Shown one piece after another: positions 12,186-24,200 of a stretch of DNA of 64,000 nucleotides (position 1 is its first letter; each line of letters starts with the position of its first letter). The position numbers and the translations under genes were made by a program. The stretch comes from Epiperipatus broadwayi. Lineage: Eukaryota; Onychophora; Udeonychophora; Euonychophora; Peripatidae. The notes beneath the pieces were generated by a model. That model did not search any database, was not told where the DNA came from, and saw only the letters and a list, made by a program, of their open reading frames with translations. Where the stretch lies: positions 14,088,364-14,152,363 of the forward strand of contig JAQFVV010000012.1 of the NCBI GenBank assembly GCA_028023455.1. The letters run 5' to 3'.

Positions 12186-12293
12186 ATGCTATTAATATTA
12201 TGTCATCTATGGCTTCTTGGTGTTTTGTTAAATTATAAAGTAACAGCTGAAGTGTGTAAAAGTTGTATGGATGTCGTCTCTTCTTTTAAAAAG
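12186..12293 (+). CDS. Creld: CRELD coding exon 1 (signal peptide, CXXC)
   Basis: The start ATG opens a hydrophobic leader (MLLILCHLWLLGVLL) and is the first in-frame Met after a good 3' splice site at 12171. The mature part begins near EVCKSCMDVVSSFKK, with the CXXC pair that starts CRELD domains. The donor is AAG|GTAATT. It ends in phase 0. Confidence 0.9.
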
Positions 12294-15200
12294 GTAATTA
12301 TTATTTTTAATCTGTATTAAATAATGCTTTTTAAATAATTGTAGTACTATAATACATTTTTAAGTGATTTACACGATTACAGATTAATTCGTGTGGATTA
12401 ACAAAATATGTGTTTTACAGTGTCTACAAATAACAGTTTCATAAAATATTGAAAGCAGTACGGAGTCTTACATCAATTTATTGGCCGTTGCCTGAATATG
12501 TGTACACAAACTTTTACAGACTACGAGTTTTATTTGTATTTTTATATTGGACTATTTCCATCATCTAATAATATATGTATTGAATGTCTTTAAAAAAATT
12601 TAATTTCATTTAAATATTCTAAAAACATTCAACTGTTAGTAATAGCATATGTATTGAATGTCTTTAGAAAAATTTCATTTTATTTAAATATTCCAAATAC
12701 ATCCAACTGTTAGTAATAGCACATCAAACAGGTTAGTTTGATGCGCTATTACTAACAGTTGAATATATTTGAAATATTTAAATAAAGTTAAATTTTTCTA
12801 AAGACATTCAATACATATATTATTAGATGATGGAAATAGTCCAATATAAAAATACAACTAGAACACCATCTTTACAAACCTTCAGGAAAATACGAGTTTT
12901 ATTCCTTTTTTCTTTGCTTTGTGGGTTTTTTTTTTAAAATAAAACCGTCCCAGTTACCCAATTTTTAAATTATTCAATTTTTTTTTCAAAATATCATAAT
13001 TCTTATATTCAAAGTATATAATACATCACCTTTACAGAAATATGGAGATTAGGTGCTGTGTCCTGAGAGTCTAAAGACCAGTCAGGGAGCTAAATAAACT
13101 ATATTTCGAAATGTATATATAGTAAGATTTATTTAATAATAAATAATGTGTAATTATAGGGGATTTGAACCCAGACTTTCAAGCTCCCTTCAGCTATCCA
13201 ATTTATCTCATACAGCCGATACACGTGATCACACACATGAAAAGGTAAATGATCTCCAATATACGTATTTCATGCTGAACCAGCAATCATCAGTTGATCT
13301 AGATCATCATCTCCCATACATCTATATAATCAGTGCTTGGTTTATATTAAGATAGCAAATCTTCAAACTTTAATGCACAGGCTTCAATCTACTCCACTAC
13401 CCAAGTCTTCCGGTTAATAGTCCATTAACATTCATACATTATATTTTCCTCATGTGAAAATAGTCTTTCACACCAGGAGTAATCCATTTATTATATTTGT
13501 GCTTTCAAATCAAATATCTCTTGAAACACAAATAAGCATATCTAATTTCAAATATAGAATAAATTTATTAAAGTTTGCAATATTAGTGCTTACATCAACA
13601 CAAACAATTTATGTATTATATATTATCATCCCCATTTCCAACTTGTTTCGTAGTTTGGTTAAGCTTCAGTTAATTATTCGCTGGTAATAATCTTTTCATT
13701 ACACAATCAAGTAACTGCTTGCTTGCCACTGTACCATTTTAGACATTAATCATTGCTACTCAGTTTACTAGTCTGTCATTAAACTACTCTTTACTACTGA
13801 TCTATTATCACTTCATATCATCATTAACTTTAATCCAGTCTAATTATTTTAGCTGCTTCCTCTTGCTTTTTCATTTACCCGGAGGGTAAATATATATACT
13901 GTTGTGTTTGGCTGAAATTGCAGGGCTCAGACTTAAACCAATAGTAATATCAAAAAATATGAACTTTGACAATTTAATATGTATAACTTATTAGAATAAA
14001 TATTTGACATATAACTTAGTCAATAATGAGCTGGTCGTGTCGGATGACTGGACTCACAGCTGTATATATTAGCTTGCCTTGTGAGTTCTAGTCTTAACTC
14101 TTCCGGCTGTACTGGATAGCTTGCCTCGACTTTGTTAAATGACTTCCAGCTGTATTAGACAACCTGCCTTGAGTCTGCCATCATTATAGCAGCTTCCAGT
14201 CCAATCGTGGACTTGCCTCACTGTGTAGATGTATTATTAGTGAATATAGTAGAAACACCTTCACTGTTGGAAGTGGTTTCAATGGAGTGCACGTTTAATC
14301 ATTCAGGTAGACAACCATTCTCTTAAGAGTGCATACTGTCATTTAGATTAGACAGATGTTTTTTGGGTTGCCTCCAAAAAGATTGACTATCCTTTCCCTT
14401 ACTGGCAGCAGTCAGATTCAGAGAGCCTCACCAGTGGTAAGATTTTATACACATGTTTGCTCTTTGGCCATACTTATGTTTTACCCTTTAGCCATGTTTG
14501 TACATTGGTTATTCACATGTTTACACATTGATTAGCGGCATTGCGTGCTTAGTCTGATCAGATAATGAATGAATTTGGACTAGTCCACTTCAGAAAGCAA
14601 GGCCAGATATGACATCTCTTCCCCTGGCTAAATTTAGCCCCGGAGAACATATTCATCGAGATGAGCTGGACAACGTGTTGTCCACTTTGTAGGATTCTCA
14701 GGTTATTGCTGTTCTTGTCTTGTTAATCTTCCATGTGTGATGATCTTGTTCCTGGGTGTTTTTCTGGGTTATTGTTGTTTTCGGTTTAGTGGTTACCATT
14801 TCTGCATGGTGTACTTGTTTCTGTGTGAGTCTCGGTTTAGGTGGCAATGATGATGATACCTATCTGCTGTTTGAACTATTACAGTGTAGAGTCCTCTCAG
14901 TTGTGTAGCCACTGCTGGTATCCATAGTACATTCTACATAGCACCTAAGTGCCTATTTGCACTTTTATCTTGCTATTTTCTTTTTTTACTGAAATGGAAT
15001 CCGGTTAGATTTAGGCCACAGCTGTTTTGTCCTTTGCTGGCATGTTTTGATTCCTTTTGCTTAATGTTGTGACCTGGTCCACTTGTCATGCAAAGCCTAA
15101 GTGACTGTTCCAGTCACAGCCTAGTAAATTATGATTACCTAAAGCTACTACCAGTGGTAGATATATAGTCATTAGGCATTGTAATTTTAGCTATTGCTTG

Positions 15201-18200
15201 GCCCAACAGTTTTATTTTGTTGCACTGATAGTCTGTGATAGACTTGCTGCAAGGGTGCAGCTTATTCATTATTTTTATTAATAATAGCCCAAGTCATTCT
15301 TGAAACAATGGACACTGCAGTCCCTGTGTCCAGTTTCTTTGTAACTGGCATATCATTAATTATAAACTACGTTTAAATCCAGAATGATCATCTTTAATAT
15401 GATTTATACAGGCAACTTGATTATTTTTCTTATAATTGCCTTTGCTATTTTTTGGAATGGATTTTTCTATTCTCATATCAGCTGTCTTTTTAATTTCAAA
15501 CATGCAACCTTTGTATAACCGACTCACTTGCAAAACATACATGTCATATAGTGGTGCAGGCATTCTGTATGTGTGTGCATTTGTTGATCGCATTTGTAGC
15601 AACGCACTATATGATGTATCTGAGTTGACTGAGTGTCTGACCGACTTAGTGTTATACTTAGTAAATTTTTTTTAATAGGTTTGCCTGACTAGCTATTGAT
15701 TCTGGTACTACTTGAGTCACAGCTGTTTCAAAATCTAAATCTGGCATCATTATTAGTTTGAGTCTTAAGTTGTGATCGTTTATTTTGCTAATTGAATGTT
15801 CAAGAGTGCTCACACTTCAATGCCAATGTCCGGATTCGCGTTGCGAACTCTCTCCCCCTGCTCTTGAATGCTGAGATTGAAATAATATCTCTGCATTATT
15901 GTCAAAGGTTTTGGGGAAAAATAATCTGTGAGAATCACTAATGTTTTGTTAAAATCTACAGCAGACGGCTTTTCTGATATAGATTGAGATTTCAGGATCT
16001 CGTATGTCTGAGGCCCTATTATCATTATTAACCTTTTCATAGAAGTCTCTGGTTATAATCAACAAGTTACTCTAAAGCCATCACTTTTTACATTACCATA
16101 GTGAATTTACGGTCATTTTAAAGCTTAAAAAAACGTACTGAAAGATGCTGCCCTCTCTAGAATTATTTTACAAGTAAAAAATCAATAATATTCAAATTTA
16201 AGTTTTAACAATGGAAGAAGGCAGTTTTTCCTAGGCGTTGATTGTTTGTTGCTCATATTGGTCAAAAGAGACTGCTTGTCAATAATTTTCACCGCTTCAC
16301 AACTTCTTTGTTTTGATTTTGAAAATGAAAATAATAAGTTTTAGAGCATTTTAAAAGTATTTTTTGACATATTATAAATTACACCTTTACCCCGCTCAGT
16401 GATTGGCTACTTAATGATATTTCACAATAGCGATCATCATCAATTTGTACCCACTACTTTGATTTACAATCGATTTTTCAGTATAACGATCGGCAGTAAA
16501 TTTTTTTGGCAGCCATCTTGAATTTTGCGTTACTAATTACATCAGAGAATAGATATTTTTAATTCATTTTACCCAAAAGCAAAAGTACATTACTGTAATT
16601 GTATAGCACATACAATATTTTATTCATAAAACACAATGTTAGTGCTGCATTCAGTATTTTGAATATAGAACGCATAAACTTAATATATATATAATTACTG
16701 AATCTATAATACATATAAGTGTTGAATGTCTTTAGAAAAATTAAACTTTATTTAAATATAATGTACAGTACTTGGATTATTTAAATAAAGTTTAATTTTT
16801 CTAGATATTCAACACTTATATTAGATGATAAGGTTGATAAAAACAGTGCAACTAAAATACCATCATCACAAACTTTCAGGAAAACACTAAATACTAATAT
16901 TAAATTGCGTGTGTGTGTTTCTTAATTACTACACCCAAGTGGTTTCAAATCAAAAGAAAAACTTTTTTTTTTAAATGAAAAAGATTGCATTTAAAATAAG
17001 TGTTAATAAATAATCTTTCTACACGAATGGGGGGAGGGGGCATTATTACATTACTAAAAATATACAGTAAGAAAAATAAACTTAGCATATATTTTAAAAA
17101 ATTAGAAAAGTTGAGATTTTTTTTCTTTTAAAATAAGTTGATTTTTTTTTCTAAAGTTTTTTTTTTCTAAAGTTGACTGATTTATGATATGCATTAAGCC
17201 TTTTGTTACTCTGGAGTACAATAATAAGTCTTTATGTTCAATTAAATAATTTATAATTAAACATTGTTTTTTAATTTGAATAATTTCACATAAATAATAA
17301 ACATAAATGTACTGTAATATGTACTGTAATACAAATTTTTAAAAAATGCACTTCAGTATGGATTTTTTTTTCATTACGATGAAAAACTTCTGTGGAAGAA
17401 TATAAAAACTCTTAAATTCAAATTTAGTTTCACTTTCTCTTTTTGCTGTACTGTATTTTTTAAACAGTGAAAATCTGCGTTTTTTTTTCCTAGTGATATA
17501 AAACTTTTCTTTTTAGATACCGTATTTAGTCATCATTGCCATGAAAAAATCAAGAAAATCTTTGAGCTTGGAAACCAATGTGGATATTTTACATCGTCTG
17601 GAACCGACCAATTTTTTTCCCATAGACCCCCATTATAAATACATATTCTGTATACGATATTCTTGCTTAATGATGAGTTTTGGAGGACCAATTGCCATCG
17701 CTAAGCGGGGTAAAGGTGTATTTAGATAAAATATGCTGAAAATAAAATTATTTTAAAAAAATAGTAAGATTTTTGTAAAAAATTGTATACTTTTACATGA
17801 ATGTAAATTGAAAAAAAAAACAGCGCTAACAACAATTTTGACACCTGTCAACAGTTTACATTGCCCCAAGCTCTTTATTTTATTTTCAAATAAAAATTAA
17901 TGTTTTAGAATATTTTGTTGGCATTTATTTACATATTATAATATATTTTGATAAAATATGCTGAAAATATAGTTATTTTAGAAAAATAATAAGATTTTAT
18001 TAAAAATTCGTTACCTTTATACTAATGTAAATTGAGAAACAAGTCAATGATGTCAGGAGCACCTTCTAATTTGTTACAAACTTTCTTTTTAGGTCTTCCA
18101 CTATTGAATATTTTTATAATTATAAATAGAAATTTATTTTTGAAAAAACTTTCGTTCACTTTCACAATCTGACCAATTATTAATATACTTTTTATAAATG

Positions 18201-21200
18201 AAATTAAAACGAATATATTAAAAGGTGAATATATTTTTACTGCTGATTCTGTAATTGACCAATCAAAAGTTTAGTTTTACCTCACTCAGCCAAACAGAAT
18301 TTTTGACAGGGAAAAGGTAATGTGGCCAACTTTACCTCAGGTTTCTTGATCTGATTAGCCTGTAAGTAAAAAAATAATCACTCTTTATAGCTTCTCCAGC
18401 TCTCAAGTTGGGTTGGGTCAAAAGCTTTCATAGAGCCATTGATTTCTCTTTAATTCATGAGGGAATACAGGGTAATACATCGTCTAATTTCCCATACCGC
18501 TCTATGGCGCTGTTTTTTCAATTTTGTTGATTTATGTTTTTTTTTGGATTTGTTTGATTTTTTTTTGTTGGTGTTTGTTATTGTTCATTTTTTTTTTTTT
18601 TTGTAAACGGTTTGATGTATATTTCTTAAAAATAAAAAAATGGTTTTTTATTTTTTTTTTGGCTTTTTAAAATCTTCTTTTTATTTATTTTTTTTTTAAA
18701 AAAAAACAACCAAACATTTCTTTTTGTCCGGTCTCTTTTTTTTTTTTTAAAGAAACTTTTTTTTTATTTTTTATAACCAAGTCTTTTTTATTGTTTTTGA
18801 AGAAACTTTTTTTTTTTTTGTTTATCGAGAAACAAGGCTTTCTTGACAAACGTCTCTAAGACCTGTCGTCATATTCCTTAAGGCATTTTGACACCTTTCC
18901 AACTCAGCTCTAATACGCTTCACTGTAAGCTGACCCCGTCATCAAGAATAAATTAGCCGTACCGCTTGGGAAAAAGCAATTCACAGGCAGCCCTCAAAGC
19001 CCGTCCCATGAGTGAATGGAACACCTTTACTGCCATTGACACGATTGACATCCCATTTCTGATGTTTGACAACGCCTTAATTTCATTAAACCACCACAAA
19101 GACAATTTTTCTGGGTGGATAAAATATTTTCTTTTTTTGGGTTGAAGGAAGGCCAGCACATCTGTTTCTGTAGCAGGTAAATCTCAAAAATACAATGCCG
19201 AACGGTCGTCTGCCATTGAACTGTTTTGATCTCTGAAAGTGCACGTCTTGATCGTGAACTTTGCCGAATCATGATTTACACTCCTCATTTAGTGAATTCT
19301 GACCCCTGACAACGAAAGTAGGGGCATTTGAGAAATTGTTACAATTTTTACGAACTGACATCAATTACAATACATTGAAACCAAAAAAAAAAAAAAACCA
19401 TTCTAATATACTTTTCGTCATTACGACTACAGAAACCTTCATATCATATGCTGTACAATAGTCAAAAGTAATATCTATAGAGAGTGGTCATATACTCATC
19501 ACTAATAATGTTCAACATGCTAGAGATGTTGGGGTAAGGGTGCACTTCAACATCTTAGTATTTGAACAGTTTACAGGCTGCAAGATCTATGAGCGGCCTT
19601 GTAAACAGCATATTTATGTGCTTTAGCATAGAAACAGCGCCCTCGGGCGGTGTGGGTCAATAGATGCTGTAAGACAGTGACTTTTATTTTTAAGTTTTGG
19701 GAGTTACTAGTAATTTTAATTTCACAGCTATGGTTGTATGTCTAAAAAAATCCATAGTGACAAAGCTAACAATGCACTAGGGTGAACTTCTCTTTGTTGC
19801 TAGTAAAGCTCTCATAGTTGGATGAAGCTTTTAATTGAGACACCTATACATTTGTGGTCAATTTTTTCATTCGAACAGATTTAAGTGATTTTAATAATCA
19901 CTATAATGTAAATACGGTGAATGTCTTTGGCTGCACTCACATATTTCCTTTATTTTTCCAGCCATTTCTGTTGGAACTGGCTTATTTTATACTATTTTTC
20001 CAGTCAATGGGGGAAAATATTTCTTTTGTCTCTGCTGAATCTTTTGTATATTCAGGCAGATCTAAGTGATATATTTTATCACTGATTTGTAAATATCCTT
20101 TGAATCTATCCACTTTGCATTTGCATATTTTTTCCAAACTGCCAAATTTTATTTTTATTCAGGCAGATAGTGATTTTAATACAAGAAATGTCTTTAAATG
20201 TGTACTCGCATATTTACTCTATACTTTTGTTGAACTGTGCCAAATCTGTTGAGTTTGGCTGAATTGTAGGGTTCAGTTTCAAAACAATAGTAATATCAAA
20301 AAATAGTCTTCAATACTTTCTCTTCCTTTTTCCTTTTTTATTTTTGATTTTTTAATATAACATATAATGACATTTCACTCTTCTTACACTTTAAAGCAAA
20401 AATACATTTATTCTTTACAGTTTTGACTGTTCCTAGCAGTCTTTGTCAGATTTACCAAATTTAAACATATCAATACAACCATATTTCATACATATATATT
20501 ATAATCTAGCAATTTTATCAACTTAATTATTAACATCACTTTATTCATTGAACTTACTATTCTATAACTTTTAACTTTTTAATTCTATTTTATCCTTTAT
20601 TTTTCTTATTTTTATTCTTTATTATTATCATATTTATATTTATTCACCGTTTACCTTAACCATAATTTTAGAAATTCAATGTAATATGAAATCTTTCTTA
20701 TATTACTATATTTATATATTTAACCTTATTTTTCATTTCACTTATTTCTACATATTATCTTAATGTTTTTATTATCTTATTCCATTCCTTAACTCCTTCT
20801 TTATCCATATTTTATTCCTGCTTTTTTCATTTACTTAATTTTTATAAAATTATTTTTATATGCATTTTTATTTTTTATTTGTTACCTTATTCTCTACTTT
20901 TTCTTTCTTTCCTCTACCATTTTCTCTATCCCATCATCCTTCCTACTTTCTTTTCCTTATTTATATTTATATACAGATCCCTCTATTATACAAACTACTT
21001 ATTTATTTTTATTTTTTTATTAGTTTTCACTTTTTATTTTTTACCTTTTTTTATATCTATTTTTTTATTATTAAAGTTGTTTTTAACCCCCATTCTCTAT
21101 TAATATTTTGTTTTATCTTCTTTATTAAAATTGCCTCCCTTATTTTTCTATCTCTTCTACTACTTGCATAATTTATTTTAATATTTTTTTTTTTTAATTT

Positions 21201-24200
21201 ATGACCTGTCTCCATAAAATGCATATATACCAATGATCCTCTATCATAGTTTATGACCTGTCTTCATAAAATGCATATATACCAGTGATCCTCTATCATA
21301 TTCATAGGTAGAGGATCACCAGTTTATATGCATTTTATGGAGACAGGTCATAAACTAGAAAAAAAGAATATGATAGAGGATTACCAGTATATATGCATTT
21401 TATGGAGACTGGTCATAAACTAGAAAAAAAGAATATTAGAATGATAAGTTGTGTAAGTAGTAGAAGAGATAGAAAAATAAGGGAGGCAATTTTAATAAAG
21501 AAGATAAAACAAAATAATAATAGAGAAAGGGGTTTAAAAACAATCTTAGCATTAAAAAATAAATATAAAAAAGGGTAAAAAATAAATAGTGAAAATTAAT
21601 AAAGAAAAATAAATAAGTAGTTTGTATAATAGATAATAGAGGGATCTGTATAATAATATAAAAAAAGGAAGTAGGAAGGATGATGGGATAGAGAAAATGG
21701 TAAAGGAAAGAGAGAAAAAGTAGAGAATAAGGTAAGAAATATAAAAATACATATAGTAATATATATTAAGGCTATAACCTTAAGACCATGCACCTGAAAA
21801 AATGACAGCAGGGACCTCTGCAAATCTTAGCACAAGATTTATTTAAAAGACAAGAAAGTAAATGAAAGAAGCAAGAATAAAATAAGGATAAAAAAGGAGT
21901 TAAGGATTGGAATAAGATAATATATAGAAATAAGTGAAATGAAAAATAAAGTTATACATATGAATATAGTAATATAAGAAAGATTTCATAAATATTACAT
22001 TGAATTTCTAAAATTATGGCAAAAGTCAAAGGTGAATAAATGTAAATATGATAATAATTAAGAATAAAAAAAAATAAAAAATAAAGGATAAAATAGAATT
22101 AAAAAATTAAAAATTATTAATTTATTAAGTGATGTTAATAATTAAGTTGATAAAATTGTAAGATTATAATAGATATATGTATGAAATATGGTTGTATTGA
22201 CAATGTTTAAATTTTGTAGATCTGACGAAGATTGCTAGGAACAGTCAAAACTGTAAAGAATAAATAAATATATTTTGCTTTAAAGTGTAAGAAAAGTGAA
22301 ATGTTTGTTATTATATATTAATATCAAAAAATATGAACACTCACAATTTAATATGTATAATTTATTAGAACAAATATACATATATATTATACAATCAATA
22401 AATATAATTTGACATATAACTTAGTCAATAATGAACTGGTCGTGCCGAATGATTGGACTTACTTCCAGCTGTATATATTAGCTTGTCTCTTGAGTTTTAG
22501 CCTTAACTTTTCCGGCTATACTGGACAGCTTGCCTTGAGTTTGTTAAATGACTCTTCCGGCTGTACTAGACAGCTTGCCTCTAGTCTGCCGTCGTCTTAG
22601 CAGCTTCCACTCATATCGTGAACTTGCCTCACTACGTGGACATATCAGTAGTGAATATAGTAGAAACACCTTCACTGTTGGAAGTGGTTTCAATGGAGAA
22701 CATGTTCAGTTGTTCAGGTAGTCAAACATTCTCTCTCTTAAGAGTGCATATTGTCATTTAGTTAGATGTTCTATGGCTTGCCTCCAAAAAGGCTGACCAT
22801 TTATTGCCAGATCCTCTCCCTTACTGGCAGCAATAGGATTCAGAGAGCCTAACCAATGGTAGGATTTTATACACGTTTTCACATTGACATACTTATGTTT
22901 TACCCTTTGGCCATATTTATACATTGGTTATCCGCATGTTTACACATTGGTTAGCGGCAGTGCATGCTCAGTCTGATCAGATAAGGAAGGAATCTGGACT
23001 AATCCATTTCTGAAGGCAAGGTCAGATATGACATATATGATTTAATTTATATGTAACTATCTTTATTTGCATACAAATTTTATTCTAATTTAATCTATAA
23101 TTTTCAAGCAACCAGCAAATTTCTAGAGTCAATTTTTCAATAAAGGAAATGTTATTAAAATTAACAAATCCATGTGTATTTACAAAAATAAATAATCTTT
23201 TATTTACATTTACAGATTTTTTTATGCACAGACATTTTCTTCCCTACTCTAGAAATACAGACTTAATTTATTACTATGTCTTTAAACTTATCAAGTGATT
23301 TATTTTTTCGTTTATGCGGAGTTTTGGAATAACTTTTTTTTAAATATTATTGTTTTCATTTTCCTCCTGTACAAACATTTGTTTATCATCAATTACTTTA
23401 ACTTGGTCTGAATCAGAAATTAAATCCTCCAATCAAAAATCTTTTTTCTCTAATTCTTTTTTTAGAGATTTATTTTGATGAATATCTAGCAAGGTATCTT
23501 TGTTACGACGGCAAAAGTGTTTAACATGTCTTTTCAATTTCCACTTGTTCTGTAATTGTACTATTAAAACAGGCAAAACTCTCCATACAGTAGTGCCATT
23601 CAGTGCAAGCCAGATTAATCAATGGATGCCAGAAGGCTTGTGCATAAAATCCCTATCTAGTGCCTACTCGTCCAATATCCCTAGACTAGTTTCTGGCTTG
23701 TGGCCTTCGACAGTGAGGAGCCTTGGATCTGAGAGTGCTGCACCTAGATCTTAGGATCTAATGCAATCCTCCAGCAGCCACCCTTTATCTCTACCTAACT
23801 ACAAACTATGAGAATAAAATTGAATAGACAATAATATTTTCAATCCAAGCTCATTAGCTTATATAGCCATATAAGTCTGAACTCGGTTCCATAACCATAC
23901 ATTTTGGTGTCTTTGGTTCTTTAATAATCATAGCCACCACCATCCTACTAAGCAGGATTGGTATTAAACCAATAAACATCACATGATCACCATTTCTTAT
24001 GCATGCTCATAACTTATTAAACAGGCAAACTCTCCATACAGTAGTGCCATTCAGCGTAAGCCAGAGTAATCAATGGATGCCTGAAGGTTTGTGTATAAAA
24101 TCTCTATCTAGTGCCTACTCATCCAATATCCCCAGACTTAAGATCTCGGTCCAGTATTCTCAGATCCAAAGCTCCTCACTGATGAACGCCACAAGCTAGA

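Larger units (their letters stand above)
16050..20246. other. Gypsy-B 5' interior, mostly unidentified insertions
   Basis: Between the Gag remnant and the 5' LTR lie 4.2 kb, far more than a normal leader, so other sequence must have inserted. I can identify hairpin element H2 (16705-16884), a pair of direct repeats (17725-17815 and 17950-18040) and a T-rich block (18500-18840). At 17541-17605 there is a short frame recalling a pogo/Tigger N-terminus (KKSRKSLSLETNVDILHRLE). The minus-strand frames at 18953-19272 sit in a GC-richer patch but match nothing I know. At the right end GATTTGGCACAG (minus, about 20235-20246) could be the primer-binding site. Confidence 0.45.
20306..22318. mobile_element. 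Penelope-like element, inverted pair 2 (3' ends outward)
   Basis: A 2-kb palindrome: the left arm (about 20306-21300) is minus strand and the right arm (about 21304-22318) is plus strand. Near the centre a motif of about 50 bp (TATGCATTTTATGGAGAC and flanks) occurs twice in each arm. The right arm encodes a GIY-YIG C-terminus (21393-21578). Both outer parts carry a hammerhead-like stem. Exact 15-bp copies of TAATATCAAAAAATA flank it. The intact version of that site occurs in the other gypsy-B LTR at about 13951-13965, which proves insertion into a pre-existing LTR. Confidence 0.85.

Noticed and set aside
15360-15602. 80-codon minus-strand frame
   Set aside because: The zinc-knuckle pattern CYKC...H...C lies in a different frame of the same DNA, so this frame is a shadow of the gypsy-B nucleocapsid.
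17541-17729. Tigger/pogo-like transposase gene
   Set aside because: Only about 20 residues resemble the N-terminal helix-turn-helix; the rest does not, so I mention it only as a possible fragment.
20860-21171. Plus-strand 103-codon frame rich in Phe, Leu and Tyr
   Set aside because: It is the reverse side of a Penelope-like arm and low complexity; it is not membrane-protein evidence.
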